Below, one piece after another: positions 19,130 through 27,120 of a stretch of DNA of 64,000 bases (its first letter is position 1; each line of letters begins with the position of its first letter). This stretch comes from Natrarchaeobius chitinivorans. GTDB taxonomy: Archaea; Halobacteriota; Halobacteria; Halobacteriales; Natrialbaceae. The position numbers were made by a program, and so were the translations under genes. The notes under the pieces were generated by a model that saw nothing but the letters and a program-made list of their open reading frames with translations, did no database searches and was not told the origin of the DNA. The stretch spans positions 186,001 to 250,000 of the forward strand of contig NZ_REGA01000002.1 in assembly GCF_003841505.1 (NCBI RefSeq), read 5' to 3'.

Positions 19130-20130
19130 CGAATCTCCACCTCCCGTCCTCGACGGGGTTTCTCGCCGGAGACGAGCGCGTCGATTCGCTTTACAGTCTC
19201 GAGCGCGTCGATCGCGTCTTCGGCCGTCACGGTCGGCTCCGAGCCGGTTCTGACGGCCTCGACGAACGACTCGAGTTCGTGGCGCAACGGCTCGCCGTTG
19301 TCGACCCGTGGGCGCTCGACGACGCTCTCGTGGCGGTATCGGCGCTGTCCGTCGTCGACGAGGTACTCCGGATACGAGTCGCGGTGGATCAGGACCGACT
19401 GTTCGAGGTAATCGACCTCGACGAGACACTCTCGAGCCGTAACGGTTAGCTTTCTCACTTTCTTTTGCGTGACACGGCTCGCCGTCACCGTCGCGACGAC
19501 GTCTCCAAAGCTCATCGTCGTGGTGGCGTACCGTCCGTCGTCGGTCCCCATCGCCGATATCGATTCGGGATCGTCGTCGAGCAACGAGGCGACGATGTCG
19601 ACGTCGTGGACCATCAGGTCGAAGACGACGTTTCCCGGTGCCGTCCGATCGATCGGCGGGCCGAGTCGTTCGGCCTCGAGACTGATCACGTCCAGATCGT
19701 CGATCAACTCGCTTACGGTCTGGACCGCCGGGTTGAACCGCTCGATGTGGCCGACCTGAAGGACGAGACCGGCGGTTCGAGCCAGTGTCGCCATCTTTCG
19801 GCCCTGCTCGACCGTCTCTGCGATCGGTTTCTCGACCAGGACGTGAACCCCGCTCTCGAGACACCGAGAGACGGTCTCGTAGTGGGCGTGAGTCGGGACG
19901 GCGACCGTCACGGCGTCACAGCGCTCGAGCAGTCGTTCCATCTCGAGCGCTTCCGTTCCGTATTCGGTGGCGACGCGTCTCGCGACGTCCGGATCGTGAT
20001 CGGCCACGCCGACCAGATCGACGTCGCGGAGTTCGCTGTAGACGCGCGCGTGGTTCTCTCCCATCGCTCCGACGCCGACGACGCCGACGCGAATCGGCCT
20101 CGACGTCGTCATCGTACGTTCCGGACTCAT
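19126..20130 (-). CDS. Gfo/Idh/MocA-family NAD-dependent sugar oxidoreductase (WbpB/WlbA-like)
   Basis: A 334-residue oxidoreductase. The N-terminal Rossmann domain has RVGVVGVGAMGENHARVYSE, and the family lysine is in VLVEKPIAE near residue 100. The C-terminal sheet contains LMVHDVDIVASLL, where the histidine is the usual catalytic base. In the WbpB/WlbA branch such enzymes oxidise C3 of UDP-GlcNAcA to a keto group. Its overlap with the dehydrogenase and the aminotransferase genes supports that role, but the sequence alone does not fix it. M7 (MTTSRPIR) is an alternative start. Confidence 0.85.
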   Translation of the reverse strand: MSPERTMTTSRPIRVGVVGVGAMGENHARVYSELRDVDLVGVADHDPDVARRVATEYGTEALEMERLLERCDAVTVAVPTHAHYETVSRCLESGVHVLVEKPIAETVEQGRKMATLARTAGLVLQVGHIERFNPAVQTVSELIDDLDVISLEAERLGPPIDRTAPGNVVFDLMVHDVDIVASLLDDDPESISAMGTDDGRYATTTMSFGDVVATVTASRVTQKKVRKLTVTARECLVEVDYLEQSVLIHRDSYPEYLVDDGQRRYRHESVVERPRVDNGEPLRHELESFVEAVRTGSEPTVTAEDAIDALETVKRIDALVSGEKPRRGREVEIR

Positions 20131-21263
20131 TGGGACTCGATTGAATCGGCGACTGCTTCGACGACGGTACGTCGTTTCCGTTCCGTGAGGTTCGGATGGA
20201 CGGGCAACGAGAGCACGGTTTCGGCGGCACGCTCCGCTCGTGGAAGCTGTGCCGCGGCCGTGCTGACCGTCTCATAGGCCGGCTGTCGGTGAATCGGTGT
20301 TTCGTAGTAGACGGCGGTGTCGACGTTCCGGGCGTCGAGATCGTCGGCGAGGGCGTCCCGGTCGTCGGTCCGAACCGTATACTGGTGGTAGACGTGTCGA
20401 TAGCCGCTCGGTTCGGCCGGCGTCTCGAGCGCCAACGGTTCGAGCCGGTCGTCGTAGTAGGCCGCGTTTTCCCGACGTCTCTCGTTGAACTCGGGCAGCC
20501 GCTCGATCTGTGTCCGTCCGATGGCTGCGGCGAGACTCGTCATCCGGTAGTTGTGCCCGAGACGAACGTGTTCGTAATCGCCCGTTCCGTTCTCGGCTCT
20601 GCCGTGGTTGACGTAGCTCGCGGCCCGTTCGGCGACGTCCTCACGGTCCGTGGTTACGATGCCGCCTTCTCCCGTCGTCATGTTTTTCGTCGGATAAAAC
20701 GAGAAGCAGGCGGCGTCGCCGAGGCTACCGACACGCTCTCCCTGGATCTCCGCCCCGTGTGCCTGACAGGCGTCCTCGAGGACGAAGAGGTCGTGGTCGT
20801 CGGCGAGGTCACACAGGGCCGGCATGTCGGCTGCTAGCCCGTAGAGGTGAACCGGCAGAATCCCGACGACGTCGTCACGTTCCTCGAGAACCCGTTCGAC
20901 GGCGTTCGGGTCGAGCGTGTACGTCTCGAGGTCGACGTCGGCAAACACCGGCGTCGCTCCCGCGAGGCGAATCGCGTTGGCGCTCGCGACGAACGAGAAC
21001 GGCGAGGTGACGACAGCGTCACCGTCTTCGACGCCGAACGCCTCGAGTGCGGCGTGAAGGGCCGTCGTCCCGTTCGAGGTCGCGACGGCGTCGTCGGCCC
21101 GGCAGTAGGCGGCGAATTCCGATTCGAACGCCCTGACTTCGGGACCGTCGGCGAGCATACCGTGCTCGAGTGTCGATTCGATCCGGTCCAGCGCGTCGGA
21201 GCTGATCTCCGGATCAGCGATCGAGATGTCGATGTCGTGTTCGGTGTCGATCGTGTTGCTCAT
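20127..21263 (-). CDS. DegT/DnrJ/EryC1/StrS sugar aminotransferase (WbpE-like)
   Basis: A 378-residue PLP-dependent aminotransferase that transfers an amino group to a keto sugar nucleotide. Motifs: SNGTTALHAAL near residue 63, VTSPFSFVASANAI at 85, VLEDACQAHGAEIQG at 161, and the PLP lysine in SFYPTKNMTTGEGG at about 193. The length fits the family. In operon context it would aminate the 3-keto intermediate to the 3-amino sugar. It overlaps both neighbours by 4 bases. Confidence 0.9.
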   Translation of the reverse strand: MSNTIDTEHDIDISIADPEISSDALDRIESTLEHGMLADGPEVRAFESEFAAYCRADDAVATSNGTTALHAALEAFGVEDGDAVVTSPFSFVASANAIRLAGATPVFADVDLETYTLDPNAVERVLEERDDVVGILPVHLYGLAADMPALCDLADDHDLFVLEDACQAHGAEIQGERVGSLGDAACFSFYPTKNMTTGEGGIVTTDREDVAERAASYVNHGRAENGTGDYEHVRLGHNYRMTSLAAAIGRTQIERLPEFNERRRENAAYYDDRLEPLALETPAEPSGYRHVYHQYTVRTDDRDALADDLDARNVDTAVYYETPIHRQPAYETVSTAAAQLPRAERAAETVLSLPVHPNLTERKRRTVVEAVADSIESQ

Positions 21264-21841
21264 GCGATTTCGTTCGGCCCGTCGAGGGGCTCCGGTAACG
21301 GCTGTGTTCTCGCAGGCGATCCGAGCGCGAGGGTGTCGGCGGGGACGTCCTCGGTAACGAGGGCACCGGCGGCGACGAACGCGTTTTCGCCGACAGTAAC
21401 GCCGGGCAACAGCGTGGCGTTTGCCCCGATCGACGCCCCGTCTTCGATCGTCGGTCCGTCAAGATCCGCGTCGCTCCGGACGGGATATTCGTCGTTCGTC
21501 AGGACTGCACCGGGGCCGACGAAGACGTTACTCCCGATCGTCGTCTCGGTCGGGACGTAGACGTTCGTCTGGAGGCTCACGTGTGAGCCGATCGTCGTCT
21601 GTCCGTCGATAACCGTCTTGGTCCCGACGAGTACGTCGTCGCCGATTCGGGTTCCCTCTCGAACCAGGACGTCGTGGCCCGTCGAGAAGTCGTTCCCGAT
21701 CGTCACGTCGGCGTAGACGATCGATCCGGACCTGATCGTTGCGTTCCGCCCGATCCGGGCCGGCTCGTCGAACTCGCCGTAGCCGACCGTCGCCCCGTCG
21801 TCGATCGTACAGTCGTCGCCCTGGACGAGTTCGCCAGTCAC
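21260..21841 (-). CDS. Left-handed beta-helix N-acyltransferase (WbpD-like)
   Basis: A 193-residue hexapeptide-repeat acetyltransferase. Repeated six-residue turns such as ARIGRNATIRSGS, VTIGNDF and ASIGANATLLPGVTVGENAF build the beta-helix that binds acetyl-CoA, and the loop MTGELVQGDDCTIDDGATVG opens it. Homologous WbpD enzymes N-acetylate the 3-amino group of UDP-GlcNAc3NA. It is the first gene of the five-gene operon, so the promoter should lie in the 21842-22269 gap. Confidence 0.87.
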   Translation of the reverse strand: MTGELVQGDDCTIDDGATVGYGEFDEPARIGRNATIRSGSIVYADVTIGNDFSTGHDVLVREGTRIGDDVLVGTKTVIDGQTTIGSHVSLQTNVYVPTETTIGSNVFVGPGAVLTNDEYPVRSDADLDGPTIEDGASIGANATLLPGVTVGENAFVAAGALVTEDVPADTLALGSPARTQPLPEPLDGPNEIA

Positions 21842-22269
21842 GGTTCACCTCCGTCGTCTACCGAGTGACTCGAGGGAGGGGTAACCGCCCGTAGTTGGAC
21901 TCGTAGTCGTCGTGGTCGGTGTCGCTGTGTCATCGGATACTCGATACCCGGGTGGGAATCGTACTGATACAGCCGGTAACGAGGTTTTGTTATCCCCGCC
22001 TTGACGGGTTCGTAGCCACGAACTACAGCGTCGATGACCGACATGACCCGTATCGATACTGGCGGCGGTCCTCCCGTTCGGGCACGCGTGTTTCCGACGT
22101 TCACGGTCAGAGAAACGTTGGATTAGTCGTCTTTCACGCCCGCTAACCGGTACATTTCGATTTCGACCGGGTAGTCGTGCGATAGTAAAGGGTGAGGGTG
22201 TGGCACAACACGCTGTGAGGTATCCGACTACACCCGATCGGTATCCAACTCGGGAACGCGAGGGCATCC
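21842..22269. other. Divergent intergenic region
   Basis: A 428-base gap lies between the sugar operon (leftwards) and a DUF7344 gene (rightwards). Open frames seen here have no conserved features. It should contain promoters for both directions; no TATA box is clear enough to place. Confidence 0.5.
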
Positions 22270-22800
22270 ATGTCTAAACACGAACTCTCTCAGGCAGAGT
22301 TGTTCGACGTGTTCAGTAACGCTCGACGGAGACGGACGGTCCAGTTCCTGAAACGCCAGGGCGGCACCTGCGACCTCACGGCACTCGTCGAACGAGTCGC
22401 AGCGTGGGAAAACGACGTCCCCCCGGATGAAGTCACCCGAACCCAGCGCCGGCGAGTGTACATCTCGCTGTACCAGACGCACCTGCCGATGCTCGAGGAC
22501 CACGGAATCGTCGACTGGGATCCGGACGCTCACACGATCAAACTGCTTCCAAGCGAGGACGTGTTCGAACCGTATCTCGATCGAAACCTGGGGAGTGAGA
22601 AACCGTGGCACCGTCTGTACCTCGCTGTATCGACGGTCGGAGTGGCTGCGTTTGCGATGGCGTGGCTCGCGATCGGTCAGTCGGCGGCGGCCGCGCTGAT
22701 CGTCGCACTCACCGTATCCGTCGTCGTCTTCGCGATTGCGTTCGTACAGCACGTCTCGCGTCGGCCCGACCTCGACTTTCCACTCGGGCGTACGAGCTGA
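22270..22800 (+). CDS. DUF7344 winged-helix protein with two membrane helices
   Basis: A 176-residue haloarchaeal protein. The N-terminal winged helix begins LFDVFSNARRRRTVQFLKRQ, and the pattern RVYISLYQTHLPMLEDHGIV (residues about 62-84) is the signature of DUF7344 regulators. Two hydrophobic helices at residues about 120-160 (VSTVGVAAFAMAWLAIG, then LIVALTVSVVVFAIAF) anchor it to the membrane. It is likely a membrane-bound transcription regulator; the target is unknown. A paralogue lies at 26578-27084. Confidence 0.8.
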   Translation: MSKHELSQAELFDVFSNARRRRTVQFLKRQGGTCDLTALVERVAAWENDVPPDEVTRTQRRRVYISLYQTHLPMLEDHGIVDWDPDAHTIKLLPSEDVFEPYLDRNLGSEKPWHRLYLAVSTVGVAAFAMAWLAIGQSAAAALIVALTVSVVVFAIAFVQHVSRRPDLDFPLGRTS

Positions 22801-22876
22801 CAGTATTCACCGGTTCCCCTCATCGTCGACTCTCTCGGAGTTCAGACTGCCGCTTTCTTCTCTCCGAACTGGTCGG

Positions 22877-22962
22877 TTCATACGGTGGACTGTCCGTCAT
22901 TTCCGGCGCACCTGCAACCCGGGTCGCGGGTGTACTGGTACATCGGTACAGCAATCCGTATC
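22877..22962. repeat. Palindromic intergenic repeat, family 2, copy B
   Basis: It begins TTCATACGGTGGACTGT and ends ACAGCAATCCGTATCA, giving inverted ends like those at 16449-16532. The interior contains the near-palindromic CAACCCGGGTCGCGGG. It lies in the 22801-23184 gap, which otherwise shows no gene. Confidence 0.7.
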
Positions 22963-23184
22963 ACAGTTCGTCGAGAGTAGAATCGTCGAGTCCGACCACT
23001 GCCTTCCGTACACAATCAGCTCGCGGCCGCCGCCGTCACAGCATTCGGTACCGCCACAACGAAACGTCGTCTGAACCTGGCTACTGCCCACCCGATCACA
23101 CGGCCGTCGTGAGCGAGTGCACACTGACCAACAGTGGCTGTGGCAACACCTGCAACGAGTCACACACTGATAGTTTATCCGAGG

Positions 23185-24192
23185 TCACCCCTCCTCGGGT
23201 GTCTCGTCGGCAGTCGTCGTGACCCAGAAGTAGACGTCCTCGTCGGCGTTCTCGTTCGTCGGCGATACCGGCGCATCACCCTCGTAGAGGAGAACGCTGA
23301 TCCGAACCGTCTCCCCCGGTCCGGTAGTTGGCGTAATCTGTTGGTCACTGGTGACGGTTCCGCCGTCCGAGACGTCCGCTTCTATCTCCTGTAAGTCGGT
23401 CCTGTCGACGACTACGTCGTCTTCGAGTACCTGCTGTTGGACAACGACCGTATACTCCATCCGCTCTCCTTCCTGGTTCTCGAGCGAGATCGTTACCGGA
23501 ACCGACTCGCCGGGCCCGACCTCGTTCGGAATGTCGCCGGCGACCAGATCGCCGTCTTCGTTCTCCGAGTAGAGGGCGAGTTCGGTGAATCCACCCGCCG
23601 ACGCGGGCAGGAGAAACGCGACGAGCAACGCCGCGATAGCCGTCCCGATCGCGACGACGAGTAACGTCGACGACGCCGTCGCCAGCGCACCGTCTTCTCT
23701 CTGTAACCCGACGATCGTTGCGACCGGCGAAACGGTAAACCGTTCCGACTCCGGCGTCCGAAGTCGTCGAATCGCCCCCAGTTGCGCGAGGGCGACGATG
23801 ATCAGGCCCAGTCCGGCCGCGATCGACTGGGTTCCCAGCCCCCACTCGGTCACCGACAGGCTGAGGACGACGAGCGGAACGATCACGATCGACAGCGCAA
23901 ACGACAGCCCGAGTCGTTCGGCGACGTCGATTCCTCCCGGGCGAGTCTCCATCTCGCTTCGTGCCGTTTCGCGAGCCGTTCGCTCGGTTGCCGGAAACAG
24001 CACCGACACGAGGGCGTAGCCGGGCAAGAACAGCGCGAACGGAACGGTCAGAAATAGCCCAGGAAGGCTCCCTTCCGGCAACGTCGTGACGACGACGTAA
24101 GCCAGTACCGTGACGATCGAGACGACTGCGAGATCGAACGGGTACGACAGCAGGTATCCGAGTCGAGTTCGCGTCCGTGTTCGAAAACTCAT
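23185..24192 (-). CDS. DUF1616 membrane protein
   Basis: A 335-residue protein with an N-terminal block of four hydrophobic segments (LAVVSIVTVLAYVVVTTLPE and FALFLPGYALVSVLFPA), then SFALSIVIVPLVVLSL and a further pair near residues 125-210. This LFLPGYALV pattern is the DUF1616 signature. After the last membrane segment (about residue 200) comes an extracytoplasmic beta-rich domain of about 130 residues (VGPGESVPVTISLENQEGER, YTVVVQQQVLEDD). It is probably a surface-glycan or envelope protein; biochemical function is unknown. A paralogue is at 51585-52637. Confidence 0.8.
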   Translation of the reverse strand: MSFRTRTRTRLGYLLSYPFDLAVVSIVTVLAYVVVTTLPEGSLPGLFLTVPFALFLPGYALVSVLFPATERTARETARSEMETRPGGIDVAERLGLSFALSIVIVPLVVLSLSVTEWGLGTQSIAAGLGLIIVALAQLGAIRRLRTPESERFTVSPVATIVGLQREDGALATASSTLLVVAIGTAIAALLVAFLLPASAGGFTELALYSENEDGDLVAGDIPNEVGPGESVPVTISLENQEGERMEYTVVVQQQVLEDDVVVDRTDLQEIEADVSDGGTVTSDQQITPTTGPGETVRISVLLYEGDAPVSPTNENADEDVYFWVTTTADETPEEG

Positions 24193-24401
24193 CGACGAGT
24201 CACCACGGTCTTTCTCACTGCAATCTGGCCATCAGCGAACAATCTCCGTACCATTCTCGGTAGCGCACTTTCACCCACCGCGGCTTTGTTATGACCGAGT
24301 TATCGAGTCGTTCCGACGGCTCTGTGCGGACGGACGGCTCTGCGTCGGATCTGACGTAGGACCCACGTTCGATATCTCGACTCGTCAGGACGGAACAGCC
24401 G

Positions 24402-24700
24402 ATAGTAACGGCTGCAACTATTTATACACTGGTCGCACAGCTCACAGGTCACTGCGTTCCCCGTTCGCATCATCGCGGTTCTCACTCGTGTCCACTCGCT
24501 CACGGCTCCCAACGGTCGCCGATCGGCGTTCCGCGGTTCTCGCTCACTTCGTTCGCTCACTGGTCGTTCCTCCCCGTTCGCCGTTCCGCGGTTCTCGCTC
24601 ACTTCGTTCGCTCCGAACCGCGTACGCTCCGAACCGCGTACGCTCCGAACCGAACCCCCCTCGTGCGATCGGGTGTGCAGTGACTTGCAGTGGCTACTAT
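24402..24700. mobile_element. MITE-like element, family 1, copy 1
   Basis: It starts ATAGTAACGGCTGCAACTAT, has a GGTCGCAC core nearby, and ends with TGCGATCGGGTGTGCAGTGA and GGCTACTAT. The outer 37 bases are imperfect inverted repeats, as in the copy at 31351-31618. Between the ends are C/T-rich units (GCGGTTCTCGCTCACTTCGT) and two 16-bp repeats. Open frames inside are repeat artefacts. No transposase is encoded. Confidence 0.7.
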
Positions 24701-24731
24701 AGAACGGGTGTCGATTCGTACTGGATGCCGA

Positions 24732-25007
24732 TCAGAACTCGACGTACTGTTCTTCCCACTCGCGGCGTTCGTCGATCCGCTGTCTGCCTGTGTCCGTAAT
24801 CGCGTAGTAGTTCGTCCGTCTGTCGAGTTGGCCCTTCTCGACTAACTCCTTGTTGACGAGCGTATCCAGGTTCGGATACAGCCGTCCGTGATTTATCTCG
24901 GAGCTGTAGTACTTCTCGACTTCGTCTTTGACAGTTTGGCCCGACGGTCGATCTGCGCCCGCGATAACGTACAGCAGGTCTCGCTGGAAGCCGGTCAGAT
25001 CGTGCAT
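24732..25007 (-). CDS. PadR-family transcriptional regulator
   Basis: A 91-residue winged-helix protein that fits the PadR family: MHDLTGFQRDLLYVIAGADR, then SSEINHGRLYPNLDTLVNKE (recognition helix and start of the wing, residues about 34-53) and the wing LVEKGQLDRRTNYYAIT. Such short haloarchaeal PadR proteins bind as dimers. An inverted repeat CAGTG-N7-CACTG lies just upstream of its start at 25018-25034, a natural site for autoregulation. No target gene is adjacent on the same strand. Confidence 0.85.
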   Translation of the reverse strand: MHDLTGFQRDLLYVIAGADRPSGQTVKDEVEKYYSSEINHGRLYPNLDTLVNKELVEKGQLDRRTNYYAITDTGRQRIDERREWEEQYVEF

Positions 25008-25017
25008 TGCTCAATCA

Positions 25018-25034
25018 CAGTGACCGTTCCACTG
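25018..25034. promoter_or_regulatory. Possible PadR operator
   Basis: The perfect inverted repeat CAGTG and CACTG, separated by 7 bases, falls between the putative TATA box and the start codon of the PadR gene. Position and symmetry suggest an operator; binding is inferred. Confidence 0.4.
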
Positions 25035-25037
25035 AGT

Positions 25038-25050
25038 AGATATTTGTTAT
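25038..25050 (-). promoter_or_regulatory. Putative TATA box of the PadR gene
   Basis: Read on the minus strand, ACAAATATC lies 31-38 bases upstream of the ATG at 25007, the distance expected for a leaderless haloarchaeal transcript. Confidence 0.35.
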
Positions 25051-25346
25051 CCGTATCATACAGACCTGTTAGGACTTCTTTCAGGGATTGTTTTGAGAAC
25101 GAAATTGACCGTTCTCGAGACACTCACGGTTCGGCGAACGTCGATATCGAGACTCGAGTGAGACGTCGTCAGCGCCCCACACACCATCAGGACGCCCCGA
25201 TTCTCGCCACGTTAGACGGCAGTCGCCGAAATCGACGTTGCGTTTCCGTCGGCGACCTGTAACCCACTGGATCGGGTGGTCGGATTTTGCCCGTCGCCAT
25301 CGGCGGATACCCCAAAGTGGAGTTTGGGCAGCGATCTCGAGAGATA
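25051..25346. other. Gene-free stretch
   Basis: No supported gene is seen between the PadR gene and the next regulator. Open frames here are short, overlap on both strands and lack family motifs. Confidence 0.5.
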
Positions 25347-25679
25347 TCAATCGTCGGTACGGGACAGCGAAACGCGTATCCCTCCCGAATCGATTCGGAC
25401 GGCGAGCTGTTCGACCGTCGCCTCGTAGGCAGTCGTGTGAGAGCCGTCGTCTTCGAACCGAATACACTCGGCCAGGAGATCGCTCTCGAGTAAATTGTTG
25501 ATTCGTCGATAGACGGTCGCCGACGAACTTTCGGTTCGTTCGGTGAGTTCTTTTGCAGTTTTCGGTCCGTTACTCGTCGCGACGAGTATCGTCCGAGCAC
25601 ACGTGTCTCCGAGCACGTCGAGTTGAGCTGCTGGGTCGGCGGTCGTTTCTGGCTGTGTATTACTCGCTTTCGTAGACAT
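25347..25679 (-). CDS. Winged helix-turn-helix regulator
   Basis: A 110-residue protein from the ATG at 25679; the ORF extends 16 codons upstream. The recognition part is GPKTAKELTERTESSSATVYRRINNLLES in its centre (residues about 40-68), typical of the ArsR/TrmB-like HTH group of haloarchaea, with DVLGDTCARTILVATSN leading into it. The C-terminus has a beta-rich segment (TTAYEATVEQLAVRI). Function and target are unknown. A second N-terminus (25727) is less likely because it carries non-family residues. Confidence 0.72.
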   Translation of the reverse strand: MSTKASNTQPETTADPAAQLDVLGDTCARTILVATSNGPKTAKELTERTESSSATVYRRINNLLESDLLAECIRFEDDGSHTTAYEATVEQLAVRIDSGGIRVSLSRTDD

Positions 25680-26203
25680 TGTTGTTGTTGTATCCTCTCT
25701 CGGATGGATGACTCGATTCGCCCTCAACTACGAGAGGTTCCAGTGCGAGATGAGCGGGTCGTGGGGTCGCGATCGTTGTTGACACCATTGCGTTCCAGCG
25801 ACACGTTCGGTAAGCGATGATGGTATTTTATAACGATGGACCTATCTATTCGAAGGATCCTCATTATCTCGTGAAACTTCGCGTTTGACCGACGAAATTC
25901 CAGATTTCGCTCGGCAAATTGCGTGGGCAATCTTCCCTTTTGAGACCGAATACGAACCAACTTATCTGAACTCGCGTTGAGATCCGTCGAGCGCCGATCT
26001 CCGAAACCGCCGCCAAACCGCTTCAAACGGCTGTGACGCTGGGAGAAATTGGACGTTTCTCACCGATTCCGGGGGTTCGACGGGTGAACGGTCTATGTCC
26101 TTTATCCACATCTGACCCCCTCGGTCGTACTGAGGTCGGACGACACCCGGAAAACACTCGCGTCGTTCCGGGGCCGTCCGAGAACTTCGCCACCCCCAGA
26201 ATC
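25680..26203. other. Long gene-free region, AT-richer than its surroundings
   Basis: A stretch of about 520 bases without a supported gene. AT-rich segments near 25822-25860 (TATTTTATAACGATGG) suggest a promoter. Read on the minus strand TTATAAAATAC is a good TATA candidate, but it is 150 bases from the 25679 start. Confidence 0.5.
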
Positions 26204-26404
26204 ATGAGATCCTCACAGCAAAACTGGCGCCCGATGGAATCGTCGACTGCAGGTGCACGCTGTCGGAACTGCGGTACGCACGTAACCCAACAGTTCGCCC
26301 GAGTGTTCGGTGACAACGGCGATATCGTTCACGGTTGCCCGTCCTGTACGACGTATCGGGAGATGCAATCCGGTGGACACCTCCCGGGCGAGGAACCGCG
26401 CTAA
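26204..26404 (+). CDS. DUF7563-like small zinc-finger protein
   Basis: A 66-residue protein with CRNCGTHVTQQFARVF and CPSC, i.e. two CxxC pairs that probably bind zinc. The spacing and the VTQQFARVFGD strand match small haloarchaeal DUF7563 proteins. The ATG at 26204 gives a hydrophilic N-terminus; ATG 26234 (MESSTAGARCRNCG) would give 56 residues, nearer the usual length. It stands alone in the strand. Function unknown. Confidence 0.65.
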   Translation: MRSSQQNWRPMESSTAGARCRNCGTHVTQQFARVFGDNGDIVHGCPSCTTYREMQSGGHLPGEEPR

Positions 26405-26577
26405 CTTCGACGCTTTTTGGTAACCGGTACGTGCGTAGAACGAACGCCGAGTATTATTTCTCCTGCAAGTGTCAGCAAAAATGCCAGAGCTTAAAGTCGG
26501 TGGTTGGTGAAACGACAGACGTGTATGAAGGTCGATGATGGACAGCCCCCCGATAACGGTCTTTCACTCTCCTCTTG

Positions 26578-27084
26578 ATGATGTCCGTCCAGACGAGCCG
26601 ATCAGATTCGCTTGCAGAAAGCGAGGTCTTTCACATCCTCGGTAACGATCGACGCAGGGCGATCGTCCAGTTACTCGCACAGGAGACGGGTCAAGTCGAC
26701 GTCTCGGACGTTGCCACCGAGATCGCAACGAACGAATCGGACTCGTCGTCCGTCCCGAACAATCTCTACAAGAGCGTGTACGTCTCCTTACAACAGACAC
26801 ATCTCCCACAGCTCGAAGAAGACGCCGTCATCGAATACGATTCGGAAGCAAAAACGATCGAACCGGGTGCGAATTTCGAGGACGTCCTCACGTACACCGA
26901 CGGTCACAGTACCGATCGCTCGAAAAGCCTTCAGCTTCACCTCGTCATCTCCGTCCTGGGCCTCTCCGTCATCGCGCTTTCTGGCATCCAGTTACCCCTT
27001 CTCTCGGCTCTGGATCCCGTCCTCTCGAGTGTCATCGTGTTGCTCGTAATTGCTGCGAGCAGTCTCTATCGACTGTTGAGTTGA
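26578..27084 (+). CDS. DUF7344 winged-helix protein with two membrane helices (paralogue)
   Basis: A 168-residue protein with the same plan as 22270-22800: a winged helix with VFHILGNDRRRAIVQLLAQE and the DUF7344 signature NLYKSVYVSLQQTHLPQLEE, then two membrane helices at residues about 123-168. The ATG codons at 26578 and 26581 are adjacent and either could start it. It lies convergent with the acidic surface protein gene (37 bases between the ends). Role: likely membrane-bound regulator, target unknown. Confidence 0.78.
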   Translation: MMSVQTSRSDSLAESEVFHILGNDRRRAIVQLLAQETGQVDVSDVATEIATNESDSSSVPNNLYKSVYVSLQQTHLPQLEEDAVIEYDSEAKTIEPGANFEDVLTYTDGHSTDRSKSLQLHLVISVLGLSVIALSGIQLPLLSALDPVLSSVIVLLVIAASSLYRLLS

Positions 27085-27120
27085 CCGCGAAAAGGGATCC
27101 GTCCGTTGGACGTAGTAGCG

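Noticed and set aside
19130-19864. Open reading frame continuing upstream of the UDP-sugar dehydrogenase on the minus strand
   Set aside because: It lies antisense-like over the Gfo/Idh gene, which itself has clear motifs, and its translation is arginine-rich low complexity. The ATG at 19129 begins the known family N-terminus.
24415-24700. Open frames in the 24.4, 31.4 and 52.8 kb elements with repeats such as FRGSRSLRS
   Set aside because: They are translations of C/T-rich repeats, found in several frames and both orientations, without any conserved protein family.
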